Below, one piece after another: positions 1 to 7,636 of a stretch of 38,109 nt of DNA; position 1 is the stretch's first letter, and every line of letters starts with the position of its first letter. This stretch comes from Syntrophorhabdales bacterium (GTDB lineage: Bacteria > Desulfobacterota > Syntrophorhabdia > Syntrophorhabdales > WCHB1-27): NCBI GenBank assembly GCA_035541455.1, contig DATKNH010000117.1, forward strand, positions 1-38,109, in the 5' to 3' direction. The notes under the pieces were generated by a model. It was not told where the DNA came from, searched no databases, and worked only from the letters and a program-made list of their open reading frames with translations. The position numbers and the translations under genes were made by a program.

Positions 1-404
1 CCGACGTCCTTCAGCGCCTGGCTGCAACGTTTACTTATTTTGCTTTGCTGCTTATCCAGACAGGTGAGCAGTCTGCCTTCTCCCGGCTGTATGGCTGAGC
101 AGTATGCTTTCAGGTCGTCTTTACACTCGTTTGCCACATAGGTCAGGGCCGTGACTGCTCGCTCCAGCTGGGCGGCTGCATCATACAATGAATATTCGCA
201 GCGTGGTGACAGTTTGTCCTCATAGGCAAAGAGACAGGCAAGAAGACGCCCTTCGCCGGGTGTTACATTCTTGCAGTAAGTTTCAAATTCCTTCTGACAG
301 CCGTCGAGAACCGTTTCTACGGGCCCTTTGTCTGCTGCCAGCGCGTCACCGGTAAAGAGTACTGCAAGAAAAAAGCACAACCCCAAAATCAATCCACGGC
401 CCAT
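1..404 (-). CDS. Exported cysteine-rich repeat protein (GLG1-like), 3' end cut by the window edge
   Basis: The minus strand reads open from an ATG at 404 to the first base of the window, so the C-terminus is missing. A strong ribosome site (AGGAGG) lies just upstream. Residues 1 to about 25 form a signal peptide ending in ALA-AD. Two repeats follow, with identical spacing of four cysteines (C-x7-C-x12-C-x11-C), each containing PGEGRLL. This is the pattern of the cysteine-rich GLG1 family (Pfam Cys_rich_GLG1), found in eukaryotic Golgi proteins and in small exported bacterial proteins of unknown role. The cysteines probably form disulfides in the periplasm. It is divergent to the selenocysteine lyase at 670, so the two could share control from the spacer at 405-669. 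Function unknown; the family call is fairly sure. Confidence 0.8.
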   Translation of the reverse strand, partial: MGRGLILGLCFFLAVLFTGDALAADKGPVETVLDGCQKEFETYCKNVTPGEGRLLACLFAYEDKLSPRCEYSLYDAAAQLERAVTALTYVANECKDDLKAYCSAIQPGEGRLLTCLDKQQSKISKRCSQALKDV

Positions 405-586
405 CTTTTTCTCCTCCTTCTTTCATCGTTTTTTGTGGTCTCCTGCAACGACCCCAGATAAGCTTGCGCTCCATTGATAATAGCATGGTCCCGATACTCA
501 CTCAATATAGTTGTGGATTAGACGAAGCGTTCTTGTAATGAGAGTCGTCGATCCAGGCGTTCGCGAGCGCAAGTTCAAATCGAAGC

Positions 587-615
587 TTGACACCTGAGGT
601 CGAGGGACACAGAAT
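587..615 (+). promoter_or_regulatory. Putative sigma-70 promoter for the MerB-like lyase
   Basis: TTGACA at 587-592 is a perfect -35 hexamer, followed 17 bp later by CAGAAT at 610-615 (4 of 6 matches to a -10). Transcription would start near 622, about 48 nt before the GTG at 670. A second -10-like hexamer, TATACT, at 631-636 has no good -35 partner. The rest of the 265-bp spacer at 405-669 holds the operator at 615-629 and nothing else I can support. Confidence 0.45.
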
Positions 616-629
616 TGCACTAGGTGCAA
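615..629. promoter_or_regulatory. Palindromic operator candidate TTGCAC-TAG-GTGCAA
   Basis: A perfect 6+6 inverted repeat with a 3-bp centre overlaps the end of the putative -10 and the expected transcription start of the lyase gene. That is where a repressor would block initiation. No regulator gene lies in the window next to it. The partner protein is unknown. Confidence 0.4.
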
Positions 630-669
630 GTATACTAAACTCAAAACCCAGGTAGAAAGGAGAAGCGCC

Positions 670-1377
670 GTGGAAGAAGACAGACTGGTGCAAAAAGCCT
701 ACACTGCTGTCACGGAACATTTTGTGAAGACCGGGAGGGCACCGCACTATACGGAACTTTCAGCAACACTCGGGCTGAGCCCTGAAAAGGCGAGGCAGGT
801 GCAGCGTAAGGCGGCCGAAGCTTCCGTTGCCTGCTGGTTCGTGAACGAGACAGATTATGTTGAGTCATGGGCGCCCTTTTCAAATGTGCCTACCCACTAT
901 CTCATAACCATAAAGGGAGAGCAAAAGTGGTACGGGCAGTGAGGGCTTGAGGCGCTGGCCGTGCGCTGGCTCTTTCCCGGAAGTGAGATTCGCATAGAGA
1001 CGCGTTGCCTGGATTGTGGCGAGCCCATACTTGTTCGAATGCGCGATGAGAATATACTCGAAGTTGATCCAACCACCGCCGTAGGACACGTGAACATCCC
1101 GTTCTCGAATGTGTTAACGGGAAAGGCAACCTGGGGCTTGGCTTGAAGCCGCATGAACCTCTTCCGGTCGGAAGAGCACGTGAAAAATTGGCCACACTAT
1201 GATCCCGTTTCAGCGGAGTCTATCATGCCTTTGTCCAGCTGGGCGCAGGCATTCAGTGGACCACTCATGCGGAATCGTTTGGCGCCGGATTACCTCTCCC
1301 ACGCGAAGGAGTATGCCTCTGAGCTGTTCGTGTCGCTAAAGAACATGGGAAAGGCAGGTCAGTTCTGGACTCCGTAA
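670..1377 (+). CDS. saoL: MerB-like organometallic lyase with two selenocysteines (SaoL-type)
   Basis: GTG start at 670 behind AAAGGAG (657-663); stop TAA at 1375-1377; 235 residues if both in-frame TGA codons (940-942 and 1144-1146) are read as selenocysteine. Residues 1-60 form a helical winged-helix-like domain as in MerB. U91 sits where MerB C96 lies, in the context UGLEAL against CALDTL of E. coli MerB as I remember it. E94 replaces MerB D99. CLDCGEP (C113, C116) aligns with the region of structural C117, and U159 sits where C159 lies, shortly before LFRSEEHVKNW. MerB cleaves carbon-mercury bonds with C96, C159 and D99, so selenolates here would be strong ligands for Hg, As or another soft element. 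No frame change occurs across the gene. A conventional gene caller would report three fragments or a pseudogene. The symbol saoL is from memory of a recently named family. The substrate is not proven. Confidence 0.85.
943..978 (+). promoter_or_regulatory. Candidate bacterial SECIS for selenocysteine 91
   Basis: Directly after the first TGA, GGG (943-945) can pair with CCC (976-978), GAG (949-951) with CUC (970-972), and GCGC (952-955) with GCGC (963-966). The apical loop is UGGCCGU (956-962), with G as its second base. The loop starts 14 nt after the TGA, slightly closer than usual. A 3-nt bulge and a 3x3 internal loop make this weaker than the second element. Confidence 0.5.
1152..1182 (+). 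promoter_or_regulatory. Candidate bacterial SECIS for selenocysteine 159
   Basis: CUCUUCC (1159-1165) pairs perfectly with GGAAGAG (1170-1176) around a GGUC loop (1166-1169). A lower stem of 4 bp (CAUG 1152-1155 with CGUG 1179-1182, one G-U) extends it. The loop begins 20 nt after the second TGA. A 7-bp stem, a loop opening with GG, and this distance match what is known of SelB-binding hairpins; E. coli fdhF also has GGUC in its loop. The codons in the stem also encode the conserved LFRSEE residues. Confidence 0.72.
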
Positions 1378-1403
1378 TAGGGATTCCGAACCCTGACGTT
1401 TGT

Positions 1404-3581
1404 TTACGCTTTCTCGATCCGGCACATAAGCGCTGTGTGAGGCCAGCCGCCGATCTCCGGGCTGCAAAATTCCGGTGTGTCAGGGCAAAGCACGTTGGCG
1501 TTCGATTCGAACACACCGAATAGATCGGGCTCAGCCTCCTGCCGCTCAGGAAACCACCAGCCGTGATCTGCATCTGCCATGCGCCGATCGACCATGTCGG
1601 AAAGAGCGAGGCGCATGCGGATGCTCCCTAGGGGAGTCTCCAGCTTGACGTTGTCGCCTTCAAGGAGCTTCAGGCTCTTTGCCGTTTCCGGGTGGATGGT
1701 CACCAGAGGATCGGGTCTTCTTTTTCTCGCAGCCTCGATCTGCCTCTGTTCTGAGTGATACATCGGCATGAATCGGCTTCCCGTTATGAGAACAAGAGGG
1801 AACGTCTCGGTCAGCTTCTCGGCTCCCACCGGACTGTGTGCCATCTCCCGATAAACCGGAAGGGGCTCGCAATTAAGGGCCTCGAAGGTGCTCGACCGTA
1901 GCTCCACCTTTCCTGATGGCGTACCGAAACCGTATTTCTTATAGCGTCCGAATTCCGGCTTTCCGAAGAGTCCGTTCTGTTCAAGGAGCTGGTCAAACGT
2001 CAGGCCCACAGGTGCGAGCCTGAAGTTCCACACCTCGTCAACGGTTTCCCATGGCCACTCTGCGCTTTGTCCAAGCCGCACTGCCAGACCGCGCCAGAAA
2101 TCATAGGTGTTGCGACGCTCGTAAAGGGGCTGGATTCCTCTCGGGCAGGCCACGCAGAAAGCGCCTGTCAGCCAGAGTTCTGTCGTCTCGACCGTAGAAC
2201 ATATGGGAAACACGTAATCGGCAAGCGCTGCAGAAGGGGTGAGGTAGTAGTCGCCGACTGCGTAGAGTTCCAGGCTCTTCAGGGCTTCATAGGTGTGATG
2301 CGGATTCGGCAGCGACAGCAGGGGGTTGCTGGCCACCGAAATAGCGGCAGTGACCGGATAAGGTTGTTTCGTGATCATGGCGTCAAACACCGAACGCGCG
2401 TGAGCCGTGCAGGTCATATCAGCATTCGGCGGACGCATGTAGGTGCGGGGAAGGCGGCGGTTTGCGTCATCGTTTCTCGACCACCCCGGAAAACCGAAAA
2501 AAGGGTATCTGTCAGCGCCCAGCTGCTTTGCGCGCTGTGCAGCCGGTATCGCGTCGTTGCGCTGCATTTCCTCGTCGCTGATGATGCTCCCGATCGGATC
2601 ATTGCAGCCCAATGTCTCACCACCGGGAATATCCATATTTCCCGTGAGGGCCTTGAGGCAGCATCTCGCCCTCGCAGCCTGGGTGGCGTTGATGCCCTGC
2701 TTGTCAATACCGAAGCCCCAGGTGATAACTGCTGGTTTTGTCGAGGCGTAGCAGCGGGCCGAAGCGATTACCTGCTCGGGAGTGAGCCACGTGATCTCCG
2801 CCACTTTTTGAGGCGTGTAGCTTTGGGCCGCGGCCTTGAGATCTTCGAACCCGACGGTCCAGTTGGCCACGAATTCAGGATCATAGAGACCTTCTTCGAT
2901 GATGATGCGTATCCAGCCAAGCATAAGGGCCGCGTCCGTTCCGGGCCTGATGGGTAGCCACATATCTGCTTTCTCCGCCTCTGCAATACGGCGGGGGTCT
3001 ACAACAATAAGCTTCGCGCCGTTATTCTTTGCATGGAGGATCATGGGATAGAGACCTACAGGCTCCGATTCTGATGGGCCATGCCCCCAGAGCACCACGC
3101 ATTTGGTGTGCAGTACGTCAGGCCAGGTGAAGCCGCCGAAGGTTGCGTATTCAACCGCCTGGGTCGGGCACATACAGACTGTATTTGCGCCGCACACATT
3201 CGGGGAACCGAAGAGGTTGAAGAATCTGCGCTCGTCCCAGTGGTACGTGCGTTTGGTGCCGTGTGTAAATGCGAGGGCTTCCGCTCCGTGCTTGTCGCGC
3301 AGGTGTTCGAGCTTCTCCGCCACTTCGTCCAGCGCCTGTTCCCAGCTGAGGCGCTGCCATTTCCCCGAACCTTTGTCACCCTGCCGTTTCACTGGATAAT
3401 TAATTCTGTCGGGGTGATGGACATGATCCGCCATCAGGGCTCCTCTGGAGCATATCTTGCCCCTCGTTATAGGATGTTGCGGATCCCCTGTCACCTTGAC
3501 GATTCTGCCGTTTTCCAGTTCCAGAAGAAGACCGCACCGGGGATGGCACAAACCACAATAAGATCGTCTGCTCTCGGCCAT
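1404..3581 (-). CDS. Molybdopterin-dependent oxidoreductase (DMSO reductase/CISM family), cytoplasmic
   Basis: 725 residues; ATG at 3581 behind AAAGGAGGG. C9-x2-C12-x3-C16 and C44 bind an N-terminal [4Fe-4S] cluster. The molybdopterin domain follows, with a likely Mo ligand Cys in NTVCMCPTQ (C136 or C138). The C-terminal dinucleotide-binding domain starts near residue 600 (LITGSRFMPMYHSE) and ends with the family-typical segment rich in DHGWWFPER and IGGWPHTA. There is no twin-arginine signal, so the enzyme is cytoplasmic. Family members include thiosulfate/polysulfide reductases, acetylene hydratase, transhydroxylase and formate dehydrogenases; the residues seen do not choose among them. No FeS or membrane subunit is adjacent, so it may act alone as acetylene hydratase and transhydroxylase-like enzymes do. 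It is convergent with the selenocysteine lyase, only 26 bp apart. Confidence 0.9.
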   Translation of the reverse strand: MAESRRSYCGLCHPRCGLLLELENGRIVKVTGDPQHPITRGKICSRGALMADHVHHPDRINYPVKRQGDKGSGKWQRLSWEQALDEVAEKLEHLRDKHGAEALAFTHGTKRTYHWDERRFFNLFGSPNVCGANTVCMCPTQAVEYATFGGFTWPDVLHTKCVVLWGHGPSESEPVGLYPMILHAKNNGAKLIVVDPRRIAEAEKADMWLPIRPGTDAALMLGWIRIIIEEGLYDPEFVANWTVGFEDLKAAAQSYTPQKVAEITWLTPEQVIASARCYASTKPAVITWGFGIDKQGINATQAARARCCLKALTGNMDIPGGETLGCNDPIGSIISDEEMQRNDAIPAAQRAKQLGADRYPFFGFPGWSRNDDANRRLPRTYMRPPNADMTCTAHARSVFDAMITKQPYPVTAAISVASNPLLSLPNPHHTYEALKSLELYAVGDYYLTPSAALADYVFPICSTVETTELWLTGAFCVACPRGIQPLYERRNTYDFWRGLAVRLGQSAEWPWETVDEVWNFRLAPVGLTFDQLLEQNGLFGKPEFGRYKKYGFGTPSGKVELRSSTFEALNCEPLPVYREMAHSPVGAEKLTETFPLVLITGSRFMPMYHSEQRQIEAARKRRPDPLVTIHPETAKSLKLLEGDNVKLETPLGSIRMRLALSDMVDRRMADADHGWWFPERQEAEPDLFGVFESNANVLCPDTPEFCSPEIGGWPHTALMCRIEKA

Positions 3582-3777
3582 GGAACGCCCTCCTTTGTCC
3601 TTCTAAAGTGCTATAAGCAAATCCTGTGAACGCCAGTTTCAGCTTTGTATGTCATCCGTCGATGCCTTAGCCAGTCGGAGGCGAAGATACGTGGCCTCCT
3701 TGAAACCAGTTTAGCAGCATATCAGGAGAGATTCTACGGATTTTTCGTTAAGGAATTGGATGGCATTTCCTTACCAG

Positions 3778-4827
3778 TCACAGAGAATTGATGACGGCGT
3801 CGCCTACTTCCCGGGTCGTGGCTGAACCGCCGAGATCAGGCGTCTTGATGCCCTGCTCACCGGTGACAGCCTCGAGGGCTTTCTCTATGGCTTGTGCTGC
3901 CTCTGTATAGCCAAGGTGCTCCAGCATCATGGCGCCCGACCATATCTGACCGATCGGGTTTGCGACGCCTCTCCCAGCGATGTCCGGTGCGGATCCGTGT
4001 ACCGGCTCAAACATCGAAGGAAATTCCCGCTCCGGGTTGAGGTTCGCCGACGGAGCAATCCCGAGGCTTCCTGCAATGGCGGGCCCGAGGTCTGACAGGA
4101 TGTCGCCGAAGAGGTTGCTGCCTACCACGACGTCGAACCTCTCCGGGTGCAGCACGAACTGGGCGCATAAATTATCGATATGGTACTGGTCGGCTTGTAC
4201 ATCCGGGTACTTCCGGGTGATGGACCAGAAGACCTCATCCCAGAAGGGCATGGTGTAAATGATCCCGTTCGATTTCGTGGCCGAGGTCACATGTCTCTTC
4301 CTCTTCCGGCCCAGCTCGAACGCAAAGCGCGTGACGCTTTCCACTCCCTTCCGCGTAAACACGGATTGCTGTATTGCCATCTCCGATTCAGTGCCGTCAT
4401 ACAGCCTGCCGCCCACATTCGAGTACTCGCCCTCGTTATTTTCGCGGACCACGCAGATATCGATATCTCCCGGATTCAGGTTCCGAAGGGGGCTTGTCAC
4501 ACCCCTGAGTAATCTCACAGGTCTCAGATTCACGTATTGCCTGAACGTGCGTCGGATAGGGATCAAGAGGCCCCAGAGTGAAACGGCATCGGGTACGCCG
4601 GGTGCACCCACCGCACCGAGATAAATGGCATCATGCCGCTTAAGAATCGCGAGTCCGTCCTGCGGCATCATCGATCCGTTCGCGAGATAATATTCGCAAC
4701 TCCACGGGAAAGTCTGCCATGTTATGCTGAAACCGAACTTCTTCCCTGCGGCGTCGATGACGCTCATCCCTACCGGTGCGACTTCCTTGCCGATGCCGTC
4801 ACCGGGAATTACTGCTATTCGTTTCAT
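3778..4827 (-). CDS. Tartrate/D-malate dehydrogenase-type beta-decarboxylating dehydrogenase
   Basis: 349 residues, the normal size for the isocitrate/isopropylmalate dehydrogenase family. It oxidises a 2-hydroxy acid with NAD and usually decarboxylates it. The N-terminus IAVIPGDGIGKEV is the family start. Substrate arginines are likely R102 (NLRPVR) and R128 (VREN); catalytic Y135 and K185; metal ligands D218, D242 and D246; the NAD loop is FEPVHGSAPDIAGRG (273-287). The segment SLWGLLIPIRR (83-93) matches the tartrate dehydrogenase/D-malate dehydrogenase branch better than LeuB, and no leuC or leuD is nearby. It lies on the same strand as the thioesterase at 4888, 60 bp downstream of it, and may share its transcript. 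Substrate uncertain within this branch. Confidence 0.85.
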   Translation of the reverse strand: MKRIAVIPGDGIGKEVAPVGMSVIDAAGKKFGFSITWQTFPWSCEYYLANGSMMPQDGLAILKRHDAIYLGAVGAPGVPDAVSLWGLLIPIRRTFRQYVNLRPVRLLRGVTSPLRNLNPGDIDICVVRENNEGEYSNVGGRLYDGTESEMAIQQSVFTRKGVESVTRFAFELGRKRKRHVTSATKSNGIIYTMPFWDEVFWSITRKYPDVQADQYHIDNLCAQFVLHPERFDVVVGSNLFGDILSDLGPAIAGSLGIAPSANLNPEREFPSMFEPVHGSAPDIAGRGVANPIGQIWSGAMMLEHLGYTEAAQAIEKALEAVTGEQGIKTPDLGGSATTREVGDAVINSL

Positions 4828-4887
4828 CTTTTCCTCCGTAGCTTTCCGAAATCGCTATCATTAGTGTCTCCAGACAGGGAGCCTCTT

Positions 4888-5358
4888 CTAAGGGTTCTCC
4901 CGCTCCTGCTTACGGATGTTTCGTCGGGCCAGAGCTTTGCGGAAACGGCGCTCCTGTTCCTCATTTTCGAGGATCAGAGGCGCAACCGGCGTAGGCTTTG
5001 AATCAGCGCCCAGGGCCACGTAGGTCAGGTATGCTGAAGCCGCGTGACGCACCTCTCCCGTGAGCAGGTTTTCAGCCTCGACTCTTACGCCTACATCCAT
5101 GGAAGTCCTTCCAGCCATGTTGATGCTTGCTTTGAAGGTCACAAGATCTCCGACGAGGACAGGATGATCGAAACTCAAACGGTCTATCGATACTGTAACC
5201 ACATTGCTCCGGGCGTGCCGGTAAGCAACTGCTCCGCCCGCATCGTCAATGAGTTTCATTATTACGCCGCCATGTACATTGCCTGCGATGTTTGCATCTT
5301 GCGGAGACATGAGTTGAGCCATCAGCACCGCGCTCTCGCTGACTTTCTTCCCTTCCAT
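4888..5358 (-). CDS. Acyl-CoA thioesterase, hotdog fold (YciA/ACOT7-like)
   Basis: 156 residues; the ATG at 5358 follows AGAGGAGG. NVHGGVIMKLIDDAGG (27-42) is the hotdog helix of cytoplasmic acyl-CoA hydrolases, with HGG at 29-31 and acidic residues at 38-39. The central strand pattern (SFDHPVLVGDLVTF, then a segment beginning INMAGRTSMDVGV) is typical of the YciA/BACH group. A charged C-terminal tail (about 130-156) is an extension. It hydrolyses acyl-CoA to free acid and CoA; chain-length preference cannot be read. It is divergent from the short-chain dehydrogenase at 5485 and upstream of the dehydrogenase at 3778-4827. Confidence 0.88.
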   Translation of the reverse strand: MEGKKVSESAVLMAQLMSPQDANIAGNVHGGVIMKLIDDAGGAVAYRHARSNVVTVSIDRLSFDHPVLVGDLVTFKASINMAGRTSMDVGVRVEAENLLTGEVRHAASAYLTYVALGADSKPTPVAPLILENEEQERRFRKALARRNIRKQERENP

Positions 5359-5484
5359 TAAATGCCTCCTCTAAAGCCGGTGATAGTATTCCATGTTGTT
5401 ACTTAGCGTACTTGAAGCTAAATAGCAATCAAATACCCATGGGCTTCATCTGTTCTATATTCTCTTACAGGAAAGGAGGTTTAT

Positions 5485-6183
5485 ATGGATCGTATTGTTC
5501 TTATCACCGGCTCCACTCGTGGTATAGGCTATGCGACTGCCGCTGAATTCCTGAAGCATGATGATCGTGTGATCGTCTTCTGTCGGCATGAGGTTCATAC
5601 GGACGTAGCCGTGAGGCGTCTTGGGGGTATCGGCAATGAACAAAATGTCCTGGGTCTTGTGGGTGACGTCAGGGAAGAAAAGGATGTGAAGAAGATTGTG
5701 GGGCAAAGCCTAAGATACTATGGCAGGATCGATGTTCTGATTAACAATGCGGGCGTTGCTGCGTACAGGTCCATCGAAGAGACGAGCGGGAAAGAGTTTG
5801 ACCGAATCATAGAGACCAACCTGAAGGGGACCTTTCTCTTTATGCGCCATGTCATTCCGGTCATGAAACGGGAGAAGAAAGGTGTCATCATCAACATCTC
5901 CTCAGCGATGGGCATTGAAGCAGAAGCTGATTTCTCGGCCTATTCCGCATCTAAGTTCGGTGTGATCGGCCTTACAAAAGCAGCCGCCGAGGAGATATCC
6001 GAGCAACAAATTCCCGTCTATGGGGTGCTACCTTGGGCCGTCGACACTACACTGCTTGCAGGCAGCGGCCTCGAGCTCGACCCCGCGGATGTGCTTGAAC
6101 CTGAATACGTAGCCCGCAAGATTTTCAATGTCGCCAAGGGAACGAAAAAATCCGGCGCGCTAATTAAAGTCTATCCGAGATAG
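5485..6183 (+). CDS. Short-chain dehydrogenase/reductase (FabG-like SDR)
   Basis: 232 residues; ATG at 5485 behind AAAGGAGG. A classical SDR: the nucleotide motif TGSTRGIG is at 8-15, NNAG at 87-90, catalytic N112 and S139/S140, and Y153-x3-K157. Acts in the cytoplasm on a hydroxyl/keto pair with NAD(P). D61 at the end of the third strand (GDVREE) is the usual adenine contact. It ends 300 bp before the next gene. Substrate cannot be assigned; 3-oxoacyl reductase annotations are common for this group but are not supported by any fatty-acid gene nearby. Confidence 0.9.
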   Translation: MDRIVLITGSTRGIGYATAAEFLKHDDRVIVFCRHEVHTDVAVRRLGGIGNEQNVLGLVGDVREEKDVKKIVGQSLRYYGRIDVLINNAGVAAYRSIEETSGKEFDRIIETNLKGTFLFMRHVIPVMKREKKGVIINISSAMGIEAEADFSAYSASKFGVIGLTKAAAEEISEQQIPVYGVLPWAVDTTLLAGSGLELDPADVLEPEYVARKIFNVAKGTKKSGALIKVYPR

Positions 6184-6192
6184 ATTTTACAA

Positions 6193-6430
6193 AAGACTTT
6201 CGTTCCACGAGTTAGGCGCTCCCGGTCTGACCCGCGCTCCGCTCCGCCTCCTTCGGCTCTCATTGCGAACATTTCCCCAGATTGTTTGTGCTCTGGCGAT
6301 TCGCAAAATTACTTGTGTTTACGCTTACTCATGCCTCGGAGTCAGGCACGCCGCGCCGCGCCCATACGGATGCGCGGCACCAGTCGTCTCCACTGCCGGG
6401 CTCCCGCGATACTCGTTCCACGAAAGTCTT
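6193..6430. repeat. Hairpin-rich element with 20-bp terminal inverted repeats (MITE-like)
   Basis: The 301-bp gap between the SDR and the radical SAM gene carries AAGACTTTCGTTCCACGAGT at 6193-6212 and its inverted copy at 6411-6430 (17 of 20 matches). Inside are two further inverted repeats: TTGCGAA/TTCGCAA (6263-6269 and 6300-6306) enclosing CCAGA/TCTGG, and GCCGCGC/GCGCGGC (6355-6361 and 6372-6378). The short ORFs here have no recognisable protein and no ribosome site. A small non-autonomous mobile element or a structured RNA are the two readings. No clear target-site duplication was seen. Confidence 0.45.
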
Positions 6431-6484
6431 CCGTCTGGCCTGCGATCTGTACCGGATTTTAGTGACATCAATACGTTGAACTAT

Positions 6485-7636
6485 TTAGATGTAATGTTCT
6501 AGTAACAGTGACAGCTGCTTCTCCACGCCCCCGGGTTCTTTCTCTTCAATCTCCCGGATGGCTTTTTTGAGCCGTGCGTATGTAACCTGGTCGTTGAGGT
6601 CGTCGAGGCTCCGATACATACCCGCTCTCCTGCCCATCCTGTACACGAGCCTTTGCTCGTTACTGAGGGCAAAATAACGGTCGATGAGATCGAGGATTTT
6701 TTGTTTATCTTCCGGTAGTTTCCCGTCGATCTCCTCGAGGAGATTAAGTATGTGATCGCTCTTTATAGAGCTCGTGATGCCGTCGAGATGTTCGACGAGG
6801 AGCCTTATTTCTTTGACTATCTCTTCGTCGGAAGGAAGCAGGAAGTCGCCGCTTTCCAGCTTCTTGTAGAGCAGCATTCCTTTTACTACCTTGAGTGTCC
6901 TGAACCTTATGTAATCGGGATCGATCTCGTTGAGTGCATCTGCTGTTTCGAGAGCATGTTCCCGCCACCACGTGCGGCCTCCGAGACCACACACAACGTA
7001 TTCGGAGAGCTCTATCCCAGCTTCTTTAACCCTTTTGCCGGCGGTTACGTGCTGCTCCTTGGTCACCCCTTTGCGCATGTACTTGAGTAAAAAGTCTGAG
7101 CCGGTCTCCATGCCCAGGTGAAGGCGCGTCAGTCCCGCTTCTTTGAGACGCTTCAGATCCTCAGCGGACCACAGCTGGGCCAGGGTTTGGGAACGGGCAT
7201 AGGAAGTAATCCTGTCAATAGTGGGGAAGGTTTTCTTGAGATAGAGAAGCGCCGCAATCAGGTCGTCAGGCTTCATTACCAGGGAGTTTGCATCCTGGAT
7301 GAAGACGTTCTTCGCGCCGAAATACATCCAGACGACAACACTCCTGAAACACTCATTGAAGGTCTGCCGGGCAAAGAGGCTCTCGACGAAGCCTTCAGAA
7401 AGCTTCCCTCCGTGGCCCTCTTTCCATGAAAGCGCAATGATTTCGTCCTGGATTTTCTTGACGGTGTCTATGTCTCTCTCGATATCGGTGCGAGACCTTT
7501 TCTCGAACTTTTTGCCCTTGTAGAGGTGGCAGAATTCGCATTTATTCCAGGGACAGTTCCGTGTGAAGCGAACGAGAAGGCTGTAGGCCTCGCTTGGCGG
7601 CCTTATGGGCCCGATCTCGAACCTCAGACTGCTCAT
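6485..7636 (-). CDS. Radical SAM protein (HemN/Elp3-like fold group)
   Basis: 383 residues. C28, C33 and C36 in RNCPWNKCEFC form a CX4CX2C cluster-binding motif, a known variant of CX3CX2C. The segment beginning RLHLGMETGSD is the SAM-contact strand of Elp3/HemN-like enzymes, and CGLGGRTWWREHALETADAL is the glycine-rich segment that follows. It should cleave S-adenosylmethionine with a [4Fe-4S] cluster; the substrate is unknown. The ATG (7634-7636) overlaps the TGA of the 42-residue gene upstream (ATGA), so translation is probably coupled. The C-terminal 100 residues are helical and charged with no assigned domain. Confidence 0.88.
   Translation of the reverse strand: MSSLRFEIGPIRPPSEAYSLLVRFTRNCPWNKCEFCHLYKGKKFEKRSRTDIERDIDTVKKIQDEIIALSWKEGHGGKLSEGFVESLFARQTFNECFRSVVVWMYFGAKNVFIQDANSLVMKPDDLIAALLYLKKTFPTIDRITSYARSQTLAQLWSAEDLKRLKEAGLTRLHLGMETGSDFLLKYMRKGVTKEQHVTAGKRVKEAGIELSEYVVCGLGGRTWWREHALETADALNEIDPDYIRFRTLKVVKGMLLYKKLESGDFLLPSDEEIVKEIRLLVEHLDGITSSIKSDHILNLLEEIDGKLPEDKQKILDLIDRYFALSNEQRLVYRMGRRAGMYRSLDDLNDQVTYARLKKAIREIEEKEPGGVEKQLSLLLEHYI

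Noticed and set aside
530-600. tRNA-like stretch with GTTCAAATC
   Set aside because: The flanking bases do not form a T-stem and no acceptor or anticodon arm is present.
940-1146. The lyase as a pseudogene with two nonsense mutations
   Set aside because: Both stops are TGA, the frame never shifts, both map to catalytic Cys codons, and each is followed by a hairpin. The coding pattern continues intact to a normal TAA.
2067-2957. 296-residue ORF on the plus strand
   Set aside because: Antisense to the molybdopterin oxidoreductase; composition is a codon-shadow and no domain is visible.
6263-6502. 79-residue ORF between the SDR and the radical SAM gene
   Set aside because: Lies across the inverted-repeat element and overlaps the real gene end; no ribosome site or recognisable residues.
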